In this document: positions 49,701 through 58,534 of the stretch, one piece after another | How the letters are laid out: each line of letters starts with the position of its first letter | How positions within the stretch are numbered: the stretch's first letter is position 1 | Origin: Pseudoalteromonas ruthenica | GTDB lineage: Bacteria; Pseudomonadota; Gammaproteobacteria; Enterobacterales; Alteromonadaceae | Length of the DNA: 64,000 bases | Direction: 5' to 3' | Assembly: GCF_008808095.1 (NCBI RefSeq) | Contig: NZ_CP023396.1 | Coordinates: 744,001 to 808,000, forward strand | The notes under the pieces: model-generated | Seen by the model: only the letters and a program-made list of their open reading frames with translations | Told to the model about the DNA's origin: nothing | Databases searched by the model: none | Position numbers and translations under genes: made by a program

Positions 49701-50273
49701 GCGGGTGTCGCCGGTTCTGAGTTTACCGATATTCCCATCATTGCGATGACGGCAAATGCCATGATGGGTGAGCGAGAGAAGTGCTTAACAGCGGGCATGA
49801 GCGATTATATTAGTAAGCCTATCAACCCTGATGAGGCACTGGAAAAAGTCCTGCACTGGGGGTTATCAAATTATGACAATCATTCTCAGCCCCAGGCAGG
49901 TGAGCAACTTAGTCATACGCAAGACTCTGAACAGCCTCTCTGGGATAGAAACGCGGCGCTCTCTCGGCTATTAAATAAAGAGGTGTTGCTAAATAAAATA
50001 TGCCGACTGTTTATCAAAACCGCACCACAAAAACTGGCTCAACTGCACCAAAGCCTTAACGATGAAAATCATGAACAGGTGCGTCAAGTGGCGCATTCTC
50101 TAAAAGGCTTATGTGGCGAAATTAGTGCAACAAGATTACATCAACTACTTGCTGAGGTGGAGCACTTGGCTGGCAGTGGAACCTTAGAGGTGCAGGTCGA
50201 ATTGCAAGAAATCGACACTAGCCTGCCTGAGCTTATTGCAGATATTGAGCATTATTTAGAAGGGTCTGACTAG
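46794..50273 (+). CDS. Hybrid sensor histidine kinase with periplasmic sensor, PAS, REC and Hpt
   Basis: 1159 residues. Helices near 14-34 and 338-360 bound a long Cache-like periplasmic sensor. PAS-like domain (about 367-480), coiled coil, HisKA with NISHELRTPLNGVIG (His near 527), HATPase with NLISNAIKFTEQG and GGTGLGLSI, a degenerate receiver-like stretch (about 760-870), a full receiver (IVDDNEIN, MDCQMPVLDG) and a C-terminal Hpt with VAHSLKGLCGEI (His near 1102). A complete phosphorelay in one chain. Fourteen bases behind the previous kinase. It probably feeds the GGDEF regulators upstream. Confidence 0.92.
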   Translation: MSKAKHSSSRKLKSSAFIWAATLLFVLITTATVFIFEGNVKQNTLKQIRVDLKETAERLKEVVTKSVANYKADLRFLHSTPPISGLPRAHFNNGIDAYDGTTYTQWKERLETIFIGFMENNLAVEQLRIIAINAEGNELVRVQRRGAAVEAVPDYSLQNKAGEGYFLPSSQLGLNQIYMSPLSLNREFGDISFPYKPMLRFAIPIYSEQGKRFAFLIMNVNANQLISQLVDTTFDYSHLVITSSEGDVIYHPIEQYQFTRDLAPDITWSSLYSRPIEYENTYFAEQRFSEQQGVYIYSEKVQTRPNNKYGFVNFNVLTPETYINGIINEKRLLTYSFLTVVVLLSSVLIVTFHRSAIRSQLLADARRESSAIVEGSIDAIVGIDLKGQITSINHAAEQLLVVTSQAGIGKYYEQLSLLQKLPVEKYITDLQTSETQIKDQCEVAIDERALYLAVSVSPVVSESQDLIGIALIIRDISKEKAAELKVKRLNSELEAKVRQRTQALAQAKDEALKNSDIKSAFVSNISHELRTPLNGVIGTLNILKREPLSEKARQLTDMMELSASNLRLLINDILDLSKIEAGKLDLNAKPFNPASLLESLVGSCAVRAYDKGLEVFIDTQQLCCTQVAADPLRFTQIVNNLISNAIKFTEQGYIRIIASGDVVDGQSYRLQVSVEDSGMGINEQAQLRLFKAFSQADGNIAAHYGGTGLGLSICKQLCQLMAGDISVSSQEGEGSTFSFYISMPLESVAIAQKTAYFADKFCAVICTYEYARAHVQRLIEGEGGRVHTDIEQVSNGSLGCDFIFIDGVSYSVEELSKLVTKWQQDCPQAQLVLLQQPGTGAPKSLSVDVVTISKPLTHSDLLRLIGAKEVVPLISGHNDANERADDISEELIQRISGCRVLIVDDNEINVEVACGVLNTLPVELEKAYNGKQAIDMLQNSAREGKAINCVLMDCQMPVLDGYQTSEQIRAGVAGSEFTDIPIIAMTANAMMGEREKCLTAGMSDYISKPINPDEALEKVLHWGLSNYDNHSQPQAGEQLSHTQDSEQPLWDRNAALSRLLNKEVLLNKICRLFIKTAPQKLAQLHQSLNDENHEQVRQVAHSLKGLCGEISATRLHQLLAEVEHLAGSGTLEVQVELQEIDTSLPELIADIEHYLEGSD

Positions 50274-50395
50274 ATATTGCTGTGAAGGGCGCAAGCCCAT
50301 GCATCGGCAAATGCACCTGCTATAAATAGAAGGCCGCAATGGCCTGCATATAGTTCGGTGTTAGTATCTCTTTTTTAGGTGTTTTGCGCTGTTTC

Positions 50396-50663
50396 TAGGG
50401 TCTGTTGACCTTTCAAGTTCGTTTTTGCAGCAGTTTGATTGGGTTTTATACAAGGCAGAGGCTGCGTGGCATAGTTATTCTATGTGAGCCAGCCGTTAAC
50501 ACAGTAGAAAAGCCAATCAAGCGCTGCCGAACGGTTCTTTTGAGCGCACTTTTCTCATTGTTGCTCGATATTCGCTTAGATTACTAGGCCACACATCGAG
50601 CGCCGCGATAAAAGCACGCTCAAACAGAACAAAAATAGAACAGCAAAGATCAACAGACCCTAG
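50396..50663. mobile_element. MITE-like element inserted in a DUF6435 gene
   Basis: Ends AGGGTCTGTTGACCTTT (50397-50413) and its inverted near-copy (50645-50661, one mismatch) continue as an imperfect inverted repeat of about 45 bp. The target CTAG is present at both edges. The 0.26-kb interior has no transposase. Removing it rejoins the adjacent gene in frame, which is strong evidence that it is an insertion. Confidence 0.82.
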
Positions 50664-50819
50664 CTCTTTAATCTTTTTATAGATTTCATCGGCCTCGTAG
50701 GTTAGTTGTGAATAACCGCGAATGTTGCCGTTGCGCTGGGCATGCATAGCTTGTTCGAGTTTCTGCGCGTGTTGGCGTTCAAGTTTTTTGGTGGGATTCG
50801 ATTTAAACCATGAGAACAT
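50517..50819 (-). CDS. DUF6435-like small protein with MITE-derived C-terminus
   Basis: The first 50 or so residues (MFSWFKSNPTKKLERQHAQKLEQA, then MHAQRNGNIRGYSQLTYEADEIYKKIKEL) match a small gammaproteobacterial family I recall as DUF6435. ATG at 50819 has AAGGAG upstream. After KEL the frame enters the MITE and adds about 46 foreign residues. Without the insertion the gene would read KELETAQNT and stop at 50375-50377, giving 59 residues, normal for the family. Whether the extended protein is stable is unknown. Confidence 0.75.
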   Translation of the reverse strand: MFSWFKSNPTKKLERQHAQKLEQAMHAQRNGNIRGYSQLTYEADEIYKKIKELGSVDLCCSIFVLFERAFIAALDVWPSNLSEYRATMRKVRSKEPFGSA

Positions 50820-50932
50820 CGGCTCACTCCTTTTTATTGTCCACACTTTTACGAGGTCTAAACCCAAAGAGTTTAAAAATCATCTATATTTTTCATCAGA
50901 GGCAATATTTTTCACACCATTAAGGAGAACGG

Positions 50933-51253
50933 ATGCCCGGAAGTTATCCAGATAAAATACGTGAACTGGCGCTCTATGATGGCCGTTTTGATGCCTATCA
51001 ATTAAAAGCGCAGGGCTGCGACGTGTTATTTGCTTCATACCCCGCAGGTACCAGCATTGCAGCGCACACCCACGATACAGACAACCATGGGGTGATCATA
51101 AAAGGAGAATTAATACTGACGATGAATGGTAAAACGCAGCGCGTTGGTGCAGGGCAGTGGTATTGCGTACCGGCTCATGTTGAGCATGAGGCGCACTTCG
51201 AAGTGCAGACCGATGAGATTGAGTTTTGGTTTAACGCAGAAAAAGAAAAATAA
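50933..51253 (+). CDS. Cupin-domain protein
   Basis: 106 residues; a single cupin barrel with metal-ligand-like residues in AHTHDTDNHGVIIKGELIL and a second motif VGAGQWYCVPAHVEHEA. AAGGAG precedes the ATG. Stands alone between the MITE and the tonB-like gene. The substrate is not evident. Confidence 0.85.
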   Translation: MPGSYPDKIRELALYDGRFDAYQLKAQGCDVLFASYPAGTSIAAHTHDTDNHGVIIKGELILTMNGKTQRVGAGQWYCVPAHVEHEAHFEVQTDEIEFWFNAEKEK

Positions 51254-51330
51254 ATTCACCCCTTTTTGTTTCCCCCGGCGTTTTGTTGCTAAGCCCGTTT
51301 AAATGGGTGTGTTTTCAAAAGGGGATTACT

Positions 51331-51966
51331 ATGCAACAAACGCAAACTTTTCATAATCAGCTCTTCGCTCCCAGCGCAAAAATATTGGCGTGTGTATTTC
51401 TTGGTAGCGCGGTGACCTTCGCTATTTTCTTATTTATGGTGTCTTTACTCGATGGCCCTGCCAGGGTGCCTGATGCACCGAAGGAGTATCCCATCGTCGA
51501 GATCCTCCAGCCCAAAGAGCCAACCAAGGTCATTGAGAAAGCGAAACCGGTGCCGCCCAAAGTACCACCGCGACCGAAGCAGCGTCCACAAGTAGCGGCT
51601 GAGCCTGCCTTTGAGGGTCCGGGGACAATAGCGGTTACCCCTGATGTACCCGCACCTTCGACTCAACTTGATGCTTTTCCAAGTGCGGCACAAGGCGCGG
51701 CAAGACCTTTGGTAAGAGTACCACCTCAATATCCACCGCAGGCGGCGCGCGAGGGTATCGAAGGGTTTGTGGTATTAAGATATGATATCTCCGCAACGGG
51801 GGCGGTAATGAACGCCGAGGTTATAGACAGCGAACCCAAACGTATTTTCGACCGTTATGCCTTAAAAGCACTGCGCAAGTGGAAGTTTAACCCCATGCTT
51901 GATAACGGTGGTGCGCAAGTACAGCGCAATCAACAAGTAAGGTTAGACTTTAATTTGCAGCAATAA
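51331..51966 (+). CDS. TonB-like energy transducer
   Basis: 211 residues. N-terminal helix (about 15-38), Pro/Lys-rich spacer (EPTKVIEKAKPVPPKVPPRPKQ) and a C-terminal TonB domain (VRVPPQYPPQAAREGIEGFVVLRYDIS). ATG at 51331 is chosen for its AAGGGG site; the frame opens earlier at 51283. No exbB or exbD is adjacent. It is 41 bases upstream of an ECF sigma gene, so they may share a transcript. Confidence 0.88.
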   Translation: MQQTQTFHNQLFAPSAKILACVFLGSAVTFAIFLFMVSLLDGPARVPDAPKEYPIVEILQPKEPTKVIEKAKPVPPKVPPRPKQRPQVAAEPAFEGPGTIAVTPDVPAPSTQLDAFPSAAQGAARPLVRVPPQYPPQAAREGIEGFVVLRYDISATGAVMNAEVIDSEPKRIFDRYALKALRKWKFNPMLDNGGAQVQRNQQVRLDFNLQQ

Positions 51967-51973
51967 AGGGAGA

Positions 51974-51993
51974 GCGGCAACTGCGGTTGCCGC
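51974..51993 (+). other. Stem-loop between tonB-like and sigma genes
   Basis: GCGGCAAC-TGCG-GTTGCCGC, a perfect eight-base stem without a T run. It may attenuate read-through or affect RNA stability; it is not a standard terminator. Confidence 0.55.
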
Positions 51994-52007
51994 ACCAAGG
52001 AGTCGTT

Positions 52008-52646
52008 ATGATAAAAGCCGCAGCGGCTTGGCTTTTAAAGCCAAAGTTACAACAAAATGAGCCGTTGAGCGATGAGCAGTTAGTGCACCAAGCACTCAAG
52101 GGGGATGCTCAGAGTAAAGCGGCGAAGCACGCGTTAATATCGCGCTTGAGCGACGATTTACTTTACTTTGTGCAAGCGCAACTAGGCAGTGTGATTGACG
52201 ATACGCACACCCGTCGGCAACTGGCATTAGATATGCTGCAGGAAATATGGTTAATGTGGCTCTCGCATCCGCAGCGTTATCAAGACCAAGGTCACGGCAG
52301 TTTTAAAGCGTGGTTGTTTCGTGTTGCTCGAAATCGCGTAATTGATTATGCCCGGCGGGTCAAAGTGACGTTAGATATCGATACTGATGAAATAGCTATC
52401 ACCTTGAATATAGATCATCAGCAGGTTGATAGACTTATTGCTGATGCCGAACTAGCCCAGTTATCAGCGGCCATGCAGCAGCTGCCCTTTGGTCAAAAAG
52501 AGGCGCTGATGCTCCAACTCGAGGGATTCAGCTTGGGTGAGATCGCGACCATTACTCACACCGCCAAAGAGAGTGTCAAAACCCGTTTACGCTATGCCAG
52601 AGACAAGTTGGCGATAGTACTGCAAGCAGGAGCAAAGAATGACTAA
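52008..52646 (+). CDS. ECF-type RNA polymerase sigma factor
   Basis: 212 residues with sigma region 2 (LDMLQEIWLMWLSHPQRYQ, AWLFRVARNRVIDYARR) and region 4 (LPFGQKEALMLQLEGFSLGEIATITHTAKESVKTRLRYARDKL). ATG at 52008 has AAGGAG seven bases upstream. Overlaps the next gene by eight bases, the typical sigma/anti-sigma arrangement. Regulon unknown. Confidence 0.9.
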   Translation: MIKAAAAWLLKPKLQQNEPLSDEQLVHQALKGDAQSKAAKHALISRLSDDLLYFVQAQLGSVIDDTHTRRQLALDMLQEIWLMWLSHPQRYQDQGHGSFKAWLFRVARNRVIDYARRVKVTLDIDTDEIAITLNIDHQQVDRLIADAELAQLSAAMQQLPFGQKEALMLQLEGFSLGEIATITHTAKESVKTRLRYARDKLAIVLQAGAKND

Positions 52647-53253
52647 GTTAAGTGACGAGCGTTTACACCAAGCGCATCAGCGGCAAAAGCGAGAGCTGCG
52701 ATTAACTGATACTGAAAAGAAGCAGTTGCACCACACCTTGTTTAAATCAAGGCACATCAAGCAAGCATGGTGGATGCGAACACAGTGGCTCATGGCTTGT
52801 GCCGCTGTGTTTGTGCTCGGCGCGATAAGTTGGCAGCAGTATCATGGGCCGGCACCGAGTACTTACACCTTGGCGTCTTATCAGCGTATTGAAATCTATG
52901 ACTTGCAAGGCAGTGAGCAGCGCGTGCGTGTGAGTGCGGTGGTGCCCAGAAAAATTCGCAACATTGAAGATGCTGAGCGTCAATTAAGCGCGCAGTTACA
53001 GCGCCAACAACTTGCTTATGGTGCGGCAATTGAGGGTGAGTACCAGCGTATAGCGCGTGTTGTGCACCTTGATGATGATTGGCTACTTGCTGATTGCCAA
53101 GAGCAAGTACTGCTTGCGTTGAGTGCCCCATTATTGGCGCGTTTAAAAACGCCGGCGAGGATGCCTGAAAAGGATATGCTTATGCAGTTAGAGTTTAATA
53201 CTCAAGGCCAACTCGTTGCCGTGCGTGGCGCACCGAGTCAATCATGTGGGTAG
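52639..53253 (+). CDS. Probable anti-sigma factor, one-helix membrane protein
   Basis: 204 residues: an N-terminal cytoplasmic segment rich in basic and Gln residues, one transmembrane helix (about 47-65) and a periplasmic domain. No zinc HxxxCxxC motif. The role is inferred from its overlap with the ECF sigma gene and its topology; sequence alone does not prove it. Confidence 0.68.
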   Translation: MTKLSDERLHQAHQRQKRELRLTDTEKKQLHHTLFKSRHIKQAWWMRTQWLMACAAVFVLGAISWQQYHGPAPSTYTLASYQRIEIYDLQGSEQRVRVSAVVPRKIRNIEDAERQLSAQLQRQQLAYGAAIEGEYQRIARVVHLDDDWLLADCQEQVLLALSAPLLARLKTPARMPEKDMLMQLEFNTQGQLVAVRGAPSQSCG

Positions 53254-53290
53254 AGAGCGAGGCAAGCAGCGATGCTACTTGCCGACATTT

Positions 53291-54088
53291 TTATAGTGGG
53301 GTGTAGGGAACATATTTGGCCAGTTCAACCTGGAATTGTTCGACACCATCTTTGCCTTTGTACATACGCACCATCATGTAATTCATTTTTGGTGCAAACC
53401 AAGCGATTGCTTGGCGCTTATCGTTATCGTAAAGGCGCTTTACCTTAACTGTTTCTACATTGCCAATAGGCAAGGTGATGGTTTCAGTGCCGACAACCTC
53501 AAAAGCATATTCGCGACTATTACCTTTTTTATCCACTATGGGGTAGGCAAATCGCTCTTGTCCTTCGGCTAATGCTTTGCGCAGGGCTATTTGGTAAGAC
53601 AGTACATCTTGATAATCTGCTTTCCAAGGGCAATCGAGCGCGTATTTAGACTCGTTACTGAATACTTGTTGATTGCTGTGATCGAAACTGATCTTGTACT
53701 CTTTATCAGGGCCCGTACCGGTGCGCTCCATGGTGTAGTAAATAGGCGTTACTTCGCCATCGGTAAACTGAAAGCGATTGGTTTCTTCACGTTCGTCGGA
53801 AAAAATCATCCACTCTATATCGCTGCGGTAACTCAGTTGGTAGTGGCTATCGTCAATACGCGTGAGGGCGCGCCTGGCTTTACCGTGGCGTTCACCTTGG
53901 CGAGTGACATGGTACTCCGCGCTGTATTCAGTAAGGGCAGAGGTTGCGTCGCTGGCTTGAGATTGCGGCTGTGCATCAGCGGCGAAAGAGCCGCAGCTTA
54001 ACGCTGCGACCAATAAAATATTAGCTGTCCAAGTACGCGTTAAGGTCGGCACCTTGGCTAGGAAGGGTGTTGTTATCGAGCACTGCAT
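53291..54088 (-). CDS. DUF3108 domain periplasmic protein
   Basis: 265 residues with an N-terminal signal peptide (TANILLVAALSCGSFAADA) and a beta-rich domain (YSAEYHVTRQGERHGKARRALTRI) of the DUF3108 type. The listed ATG overlaps the end of purN by 68 bases; an in-frame GTG at 54052 would give a more usual signal peptide length. It follows purN in the same direction. Role unknown. Confidence 0.85.
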   Translation of the reverse strand: MQCSITTPFLAKVPTLTRTWTANILLVAALSCGSFAADAQPQSQASDATSALTEYSAEYHVTRQGERHGKARRALTRIDDSHYQLSYRSDIEWMIFSDEREETNRFQFTDGEVTPIYYTMERTGTGPDKEYKISFDHSNQQVFSNESKYALDCPWKADYQDVLSYQIALRKALAEGQERFAYPIVDKKGNSREYAFEVVGTETITLPIGNVETVKVKRLYDNDKRQAIAWFAPKMNYMMVRMYKGKDGVEQFQVELAKYVPYTPL

Positions 54089-54680
54089 AGTTATCTTCCA
54101 TCGTCAGTCGTTGTTCGCTGAACCACTTTACTACCAACGGATAGATTATATGTTCTTGTGCATGGACTTTTTGTGCCAGCGTTTGTGCTGTGTCACCATT
54201 TTCAATGGGCACTTGGGCTTGGACAATCACAGGTCCGCCATCGAGCTCCTCGGTAACAAAGTGAACGCTAACGCCATGCACTTTATCGTTTGCATCTAGT
54301 GCGCGCTGGTGGGTGTTCAGCCCTTGATACTTAGGCAACAATGAAGGATGAATGTTCAACATTTTTCCTTTAAATTTTTGCACTAAGCTAGGGGTTAGAA
54401 TACGCATAAATCCAGCTAATACAACACAGTCTGGTGAAAAACTATCAATAAGCTCACCTAGAGCCACATCGTATTCATCGCGAGAGGCAAAAGCTTTATG
54501 GTCTAGTACTTCAGCGCGGATCCCGCTATTGCGAGCGCGCTCTAGGCCATAGGCGTCGGCTTTGTTGCTGATCACCGCGCATACTTCAGCGGGAACATTT
54601 CCCGCTGCACAGGCGTCAATAATCGCTTGCAAGTTTGAGCCGCTGCCCGAAATCAATACTACGAGTCGGGCATGGGCCAT
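54021..54680 (-). CDS. purN: PurN, phosphoribosylglycinamide formyltransferase
   Basis: 219 residues. N-terminal VVLISGSGSNLQAIIDA, folate-site segment MLNIHPSLLPKYQGLNTHQRAL and catalytic Asp region HFVTEELDGGPVIVQA are all present. Uses 10-formyl-THF in the third step of purine synthesis. Start overlaps the purM stop by one base. Confidence 0.95.
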   Translation of the reverse strand: MAHARLVVLISGSGSNLQAIIDACAAGNVPAEVCAVISNKADAYGLERARNSGIRAEVLDHKAFASRDEYDVALGELIDSFSPDCVVLAGFMRILTPSLVQKFKGKMLNIHPSLLPKYQGLNTHQRALDANDKVHGVSVHFVTEELDGGPVIVQAQVPIENGDTAQTLAQKVHAQEHIIYPLVVKWFSEQRLTMEDNYAVLDNNTLPSQGADLNAYLDS

Positions 54681-55732
54681 TACTTACTTCCACCTAGAAT
54701 TTCTACTTGCTCTTCATCGGCGCCGGCATCTTGAATTTCACCGATGTGCCATGCGTCTTCACCTGCGTCTTTCAGGATGCTTAAGCTTTGCTCTAATTTA
54801 TCGGCTGGCACGGCAATAACCATACCGACACCACAGTTAAAGGTGCGGTACATTTCGTGTGTTTCGATATTGCCGTTTTCTTGTAGCCAGTTAAATACCG
54901 CAGGCCACTGCCAGCTATCGCCTTTAATCACGGCTTTAGCTGATTGTGGTAATACACGTGGGATATTTTCCCAGAAGCCGCCACCTGTGATGTGTGAAAG
55001 CGCATGCACATCAACTTGTTTAAGTAGCTCCAGTACCGGCTTAACATAGATGCGGGTAGGTTCCAGTAGATGCTCGGCAAGAGGTTTGCCCGCAAATTCG
55101 CTGCTGGTATCTGCGCCCGACACTTCAAGTACCTTGCGGATCAGTGAATAGCCATTGGAATGAGGACCACTTGAGGCTAACGCAATGAGTTGATCGCCAG
55201 CTGCGACTTTGGTGCCATCGATAATGCCTTGTTTTTCCACCACACCAACGCAAAAGCCAGCCATGTCGTAGTCATCACCTTCGTACATCCCTGGCATTTC
55301 TGCAGTTTCACCACCTATAAGGGCACAACCTGAAAGCTCACAGCCTGCGCCAATACCGGTGACCACATCGGCGGCGGTATCAACATCTAACTTTCCAGTG
55401 GCGTAGTAATCTAGGAAAAATAATGGCTCCGCACCTTGGACAATCAAGTCGTTGACACACATTGCAACAAGGTCAATCCCTACCGTATCGTGCTTCTTTA
55501 GGTCGATAGCGAGGCGTAGCTTAGTGCCAACGCCATCAGTACCAGCAACAAGAACAGGCTCTTTGTAGCCAGTGGGAAGCTGGCAGAGCGCGCCAAAGCC
55601 ACCAATTCCGCCCATCACTTCAGGGCGTTTGGTCTTTTTAACAACGCCTTTAATGCGCTCAACGAGGGCGTTACCAGCATCAATATCGACGCCAGCGTCT
55701 TTGTAGCTAAGAGACTGTTTTTGTTCGCTCAC
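54680..55732 (-). CDS. purM: PurM, phosphoribosylaminoimidazole synthetase
   Basis: 350 residues beginning [28 protein letters not shown], with the ATP-dependent AIR synthetase motifs [26 protein letters not shown] and [11 protein letters not shown]. Converts FGAM to AIR. Operon purM-purN as in E. coli. The region before it (55733-55830) has no clear PurR site that I could recognise. Confidence 0.96.
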   Translation of the reverse strand: MSEQKQSLSYKDAGVDIDAGNALVERIKGVVKKTKRPEVMGGIGGFGALCQLPTGYKEPVLVAGTDGVGTKLRLAIDLKKHDTVGIDLVAMCVNDLIVQGAEPLFFLDYYATGKLDVDTAADVVTGIGAGCELSGCALIGGETAEMPGMYEGDDYDMAGFCVGVVEKQGIIDGTKVAAGDQLIALASSGPHSNGYSLIRKVLEVSGADTSSEFAGKPLAEHLLEPTRIYVKPVLELLKQVDVHALSHITGGGFWENIPRVLPQSAKAVIKGDSWQWPAVFNWLQENGNIETHEMYRTFNCGVGMVIAVPADKLEQSLSILKDAGEDAWHIGEIQDAGADEEQVEILGGSK

Positions 55733-55830
55733 AGGTTTTCCTCAAATAAATTTAGGGGTTGCTTAGAAACGCCGGGCATTTTACAGCAAATGCCCCTTGG
55801 AGGCTAGAAAAAGGAGGACGAATGTCCTTG

Positions 55831-56799
55831 TTAGGCTGTGGCAACCAGCACGGCGCGAAGTGGCGCTGGATACCCTTCGATGGTTTTGTTTACATCATTC
55901 GGGTCAAGGAAGTCGGCCAGCGACTCATTTTCCATCCACGACGTGCGCCGTTGCTCTGCCAATGACGTCTGATCGGTGTCAACAACGCGGATATCTTTAA
56001 AGCCGACGCGTCGCAACCACAGCTGCAATGCGTCGGTGCTTGGGATGTACCACACGTTGCGCATCTTTGCGTAGCGATCTTCCGGCATCAGTACCGTGTG
56101 AATATCGCCTTCGACGACCAAGGTCTCTAACACCAGTTCACCTCCCGGGCGCAATTGCGCTCGTAGCTGTGCTAAGAAATCGATAGGGGAGCGCCGATGA
56201 TAAAGCACCCCCATGGAAAATACCGTATCGAAGGCTTTTAAGGCTGGCAGTTGTTCAACGCCCAAAGGCAGCAAATGCACAGCAGGATCTGGGTGATACT
56301 GTTTAATGGCTTGGAATTGGCACAAAAACAAGTCACTGGGGTCGATGCCCACCACCAGTTCGGCGCCTTCACCACGCATACGCCACAGGTGGTAGCCTGA
56401 ACCGCAGCCAATATCTAGGACCTTACGATGTGATAAATCGCTGATATGGGGTAACACGCGCTCCCATTTCCAGTCGCTGCGCCATTCGGTGTCAATGTCG
56501 ATACCAAACAGTGAAAACGGGCCTTTACGCCACGGCATAAAGCGCTTTAGTAGATGCGTTAACTGTTTGCGCTCGCCGTCACTAATGTCTTCGGCTTGGC
56601 CTATTGCGACCTGAGTACGAACATCAATGTTTGATGGCGTTAACTCAGGCAGGTTGTTCAGCACTTTTTGCCATTTTGGCATATCACCATGGCGAGCTTG
56701 GTCCTGCCAGTGTTGCAACTGCCCAGGTAAGGTATTTAGCCAGTGGCTCAAATCGGTGCAGGCAATGTGTTGATAAAACTGATTAAACCATTGATTCAT
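55831..56799 (-). CDS. cmoB: CmoB, tRNA U34 carboxymethyltransferase
   Basis: 322 residues. SAM-fold motif [15 protein letters not shown] near 125 and the family segment [17 protein letters not shown]. Transfers carboxymethyl from carboxy-SAM to 5-hydroxyuridine-34 of tRNA. Eleven bases downstream of cmoA. Confidence 0.95.
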   Translation of the reverse strand: MNQWFNQFYQHIACTDLSHWLNTLPGQLQHWQDQARHGDMPKWQKVLNNLPELTPSNIDVRTQVAIGQAEDISDGERKQLTHLLKRFMPWRKGPFSLFGIDIDTEWRSDWKWERVLPHISDLSHRKVLDIGCGSGYHLWRMRGEGAELVVGIDPSDLFLCQFQAIKQYHPDPAVHLLPLGVEQLPALKAFDTVFSMGVLYHRRSPIDFLAQLRAQLRPGGELVLETLVVEGDIHTVLMPEDRYAKMRNVWYIPSTDALQLWLRRVGFKDIRVVDTDQTSLAEQRRTSWMENESLADFLDPNDVNKTIEGYPAPLRAVLVATA

Positions 56800-56810
56800 A
56801 ACTGTTCCGT

Positions 56811-57536
56811 TTATTTAATTGCGACCATAGAGCAAAAGTTAAAGCACTGATACCACACTTGGGTTTGGCTAAAGCCGACGTCTTGCAAGCGTTCAATATG
56901 GGTGCTCAAGGTGTCGGTGCGCATGACATTTTCAATGGCGGTGCGCTTTTGGCTTATCTCTAACTCTGAGTAGCCATTGGCGCGCTTGAAATCATGATGG
57001 AGGTCAACCAATAACTCGTCGACATCGGCATTTTCGCCCTTGAGTTTTTCACTTAGCAGCAATACACCTCCGTGCTTTAGGGCGTTAAAAATGCGCGTTA
57101 GCAGGGCATGGCGTTGCTCAGGTGGAATAAATTGCATGGTGAAGTTCATCGCCACGACAGAGGCGTTTTCAAGTTTAGCGTCAAGAATGTCACCAAGCTG
57201 CACGTCAACGGGCACAGCAGAGCGAAAGCCTTGTAAATGCATGCGACAACGTTCAACCATGGCTTGAGAATTATCAATGGCGACTATTTCACAGCCACTT
57301 TGGGTGAGGTTACGGCGCATACTAAGGGTTACGGCGCCTAGCGAGCAGCCTAAATCATACAGCCGCGTATGTGGCTGTGCGTATTTGCCGGCCAATTTAC
57401 CAAGGGTGCTAACGATGGTGGCATACCCTGGTACCGAGCGTTCAATCATATCTGGGAACACCTCGACGACGTTGGCATCGAAGGTGAAATCTTTTACTTG
57501 CTGTTCAGCAGCATAAATACTGTCTTTCACTGACAC
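56811..57536 (-). CDS. cmoA: CmoA, carboxy-SAM synthase
   Basis: About 241 residues from a GTG at 57536; an ATG at 57611 would add 25 residues with no counterpart in E. coli CmoA. Motifs: [39 protein letters not shown] and [19 protein letters not shown]. Makes carboxy-S-adenosylmethionine for CmoB from SAM and prephenate. Confidence 0.93.
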   Translation of the reverse strand: MSVKDSIYAAEQQVKDFTFDANVVEVFPDMIERSVPGYATIVSTLGKLAGKYAQPHTRLYDLGCSLGAVTLSMRRNLTQSGCEIVAIDNSQAMVERCRMHLQGFRSAVPVDVQLGDILDAKLENASVVAMNFTMQFIPPEQRHALLTRIFNALKHGGVLLLSEKLKGENADVDELLVDLHHDFKRANGYSELEISQKRTAIENVMRTDTLSTHIERLQDVGFSQTQVWYQCFNFCSMVAIK

Positions 57537-57759
57537 TTTGCTAAGCTCTAGATAGAAACAATGACAATATTTTATCAAATTTGTTGGCGCTGTGGTGAGC
57601 TTTAGCAGCACAAATCGGCCGCATTAGGCTGCATTCGCTTTCGCTGGGTCACAAAAGGTGCCAAAAAATGTAAACAGTACTGGCTAGTTTTTCGGTTATT
57701 CAGTAAGTTAACCGCTGTAGTATGGTTTTATGCCAGTAAATAAAGATGTGAGACAGTGC

Positions 57760-58449
57760 ATGAAAAAAAGCAAAGTAATTAGTACCGAGGATATTCTTTC
57801 CACGTTATGTCATTCGGTGACCGAGGTGTTGTCTTCTGCCAGCGGCAATAATATTAGCTATTCGGCCATGGTGCAAAAAATAACCCGCACCTGTATGCGC
57901 CCAGATATTGGCTGCTTCGTGTTATTCGATGGTGGCTTTACAGGGTTGGTGGTGACGAATTTTACCGCGCAAGCGGCGATGGAAGTCTATTCGGACTACT
58001 TGCGTAACATGGGCATGCCCGAGGAAGAGTTAGCGAAGAGCCACCTTTCTGATGATGTTTCCAATGTGCTAGGGGAGCTCATGAACCAAATCGTCGGTGA
58101 CTTTACTAATAAAGTCAGGGAGCAACTGCACACGTCGATCACCCAAAATCAGCCGAAAATGATGGCCATCAACAAGCAAGTGCAAATCTCTGTGGATACC
58201 ACTATGGACAGGCCTCAGGCGCGCCGTGTGACGTTTACCACACAGAACCAAAATATTTTTTACCTTGAATTGGCGATGGATAAAACGGAGTTTATCAAGC
58301 TCCATGATTTTGACATCACCGATGCGGTAGACCCTGATGACATCATTGAGAGTGCCCATGCCGATAAGCAACAAGCTGAAGAAAAAGCAAAAAAGCAGCA
58401 GGCTGAGCAGGATATCGATGACGATTTTATGGAAAACCTAGGTCTTTAA
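57760..58449 (+). CDS. DUF3334-type, CheX-like protein
   Basis: 229 residues from ATG at 57760 (an in-frame ATG at 57730 lacks a ribosome site). The central part resembles CheX/CheC-like domains (SNVLGELMNQIVGDFTNKVR), followed by a Lys/Gln/Glu-rich coil and acidic tail. I recall the family as DUF3334. A chemotaxis phosphatase role is conjecture. Confidence 0.75.
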   Translation: MKKSKVISTEDILSTLCHSVTEVLSSASGNNISYSAMVQKITRTCMRPDIGCFVLFDGGFTGLVVTNFTAQAAMEVYSDYLRNMGMPEEELAKSHLSDDVSNVLGELMNQIVGDFTNKVREQLHTSITQNQPKMMAINKQVQISVDTTMDRPQARRVTFTTQNQNIFYLELAMDKTEFIKLHDFDITDAVDPDDIIESAHADKQQAEEKAKKQQAEQDIDDDFMENLGL

Positions 58450-58534
58450 TAGCCCCATACACGGCGTGAGGCTAACAATATTTGCGACCCTCTGTGACTG
58501 GTGTGATGCCAGTACATAGGGCAGCGCAGCTGTG

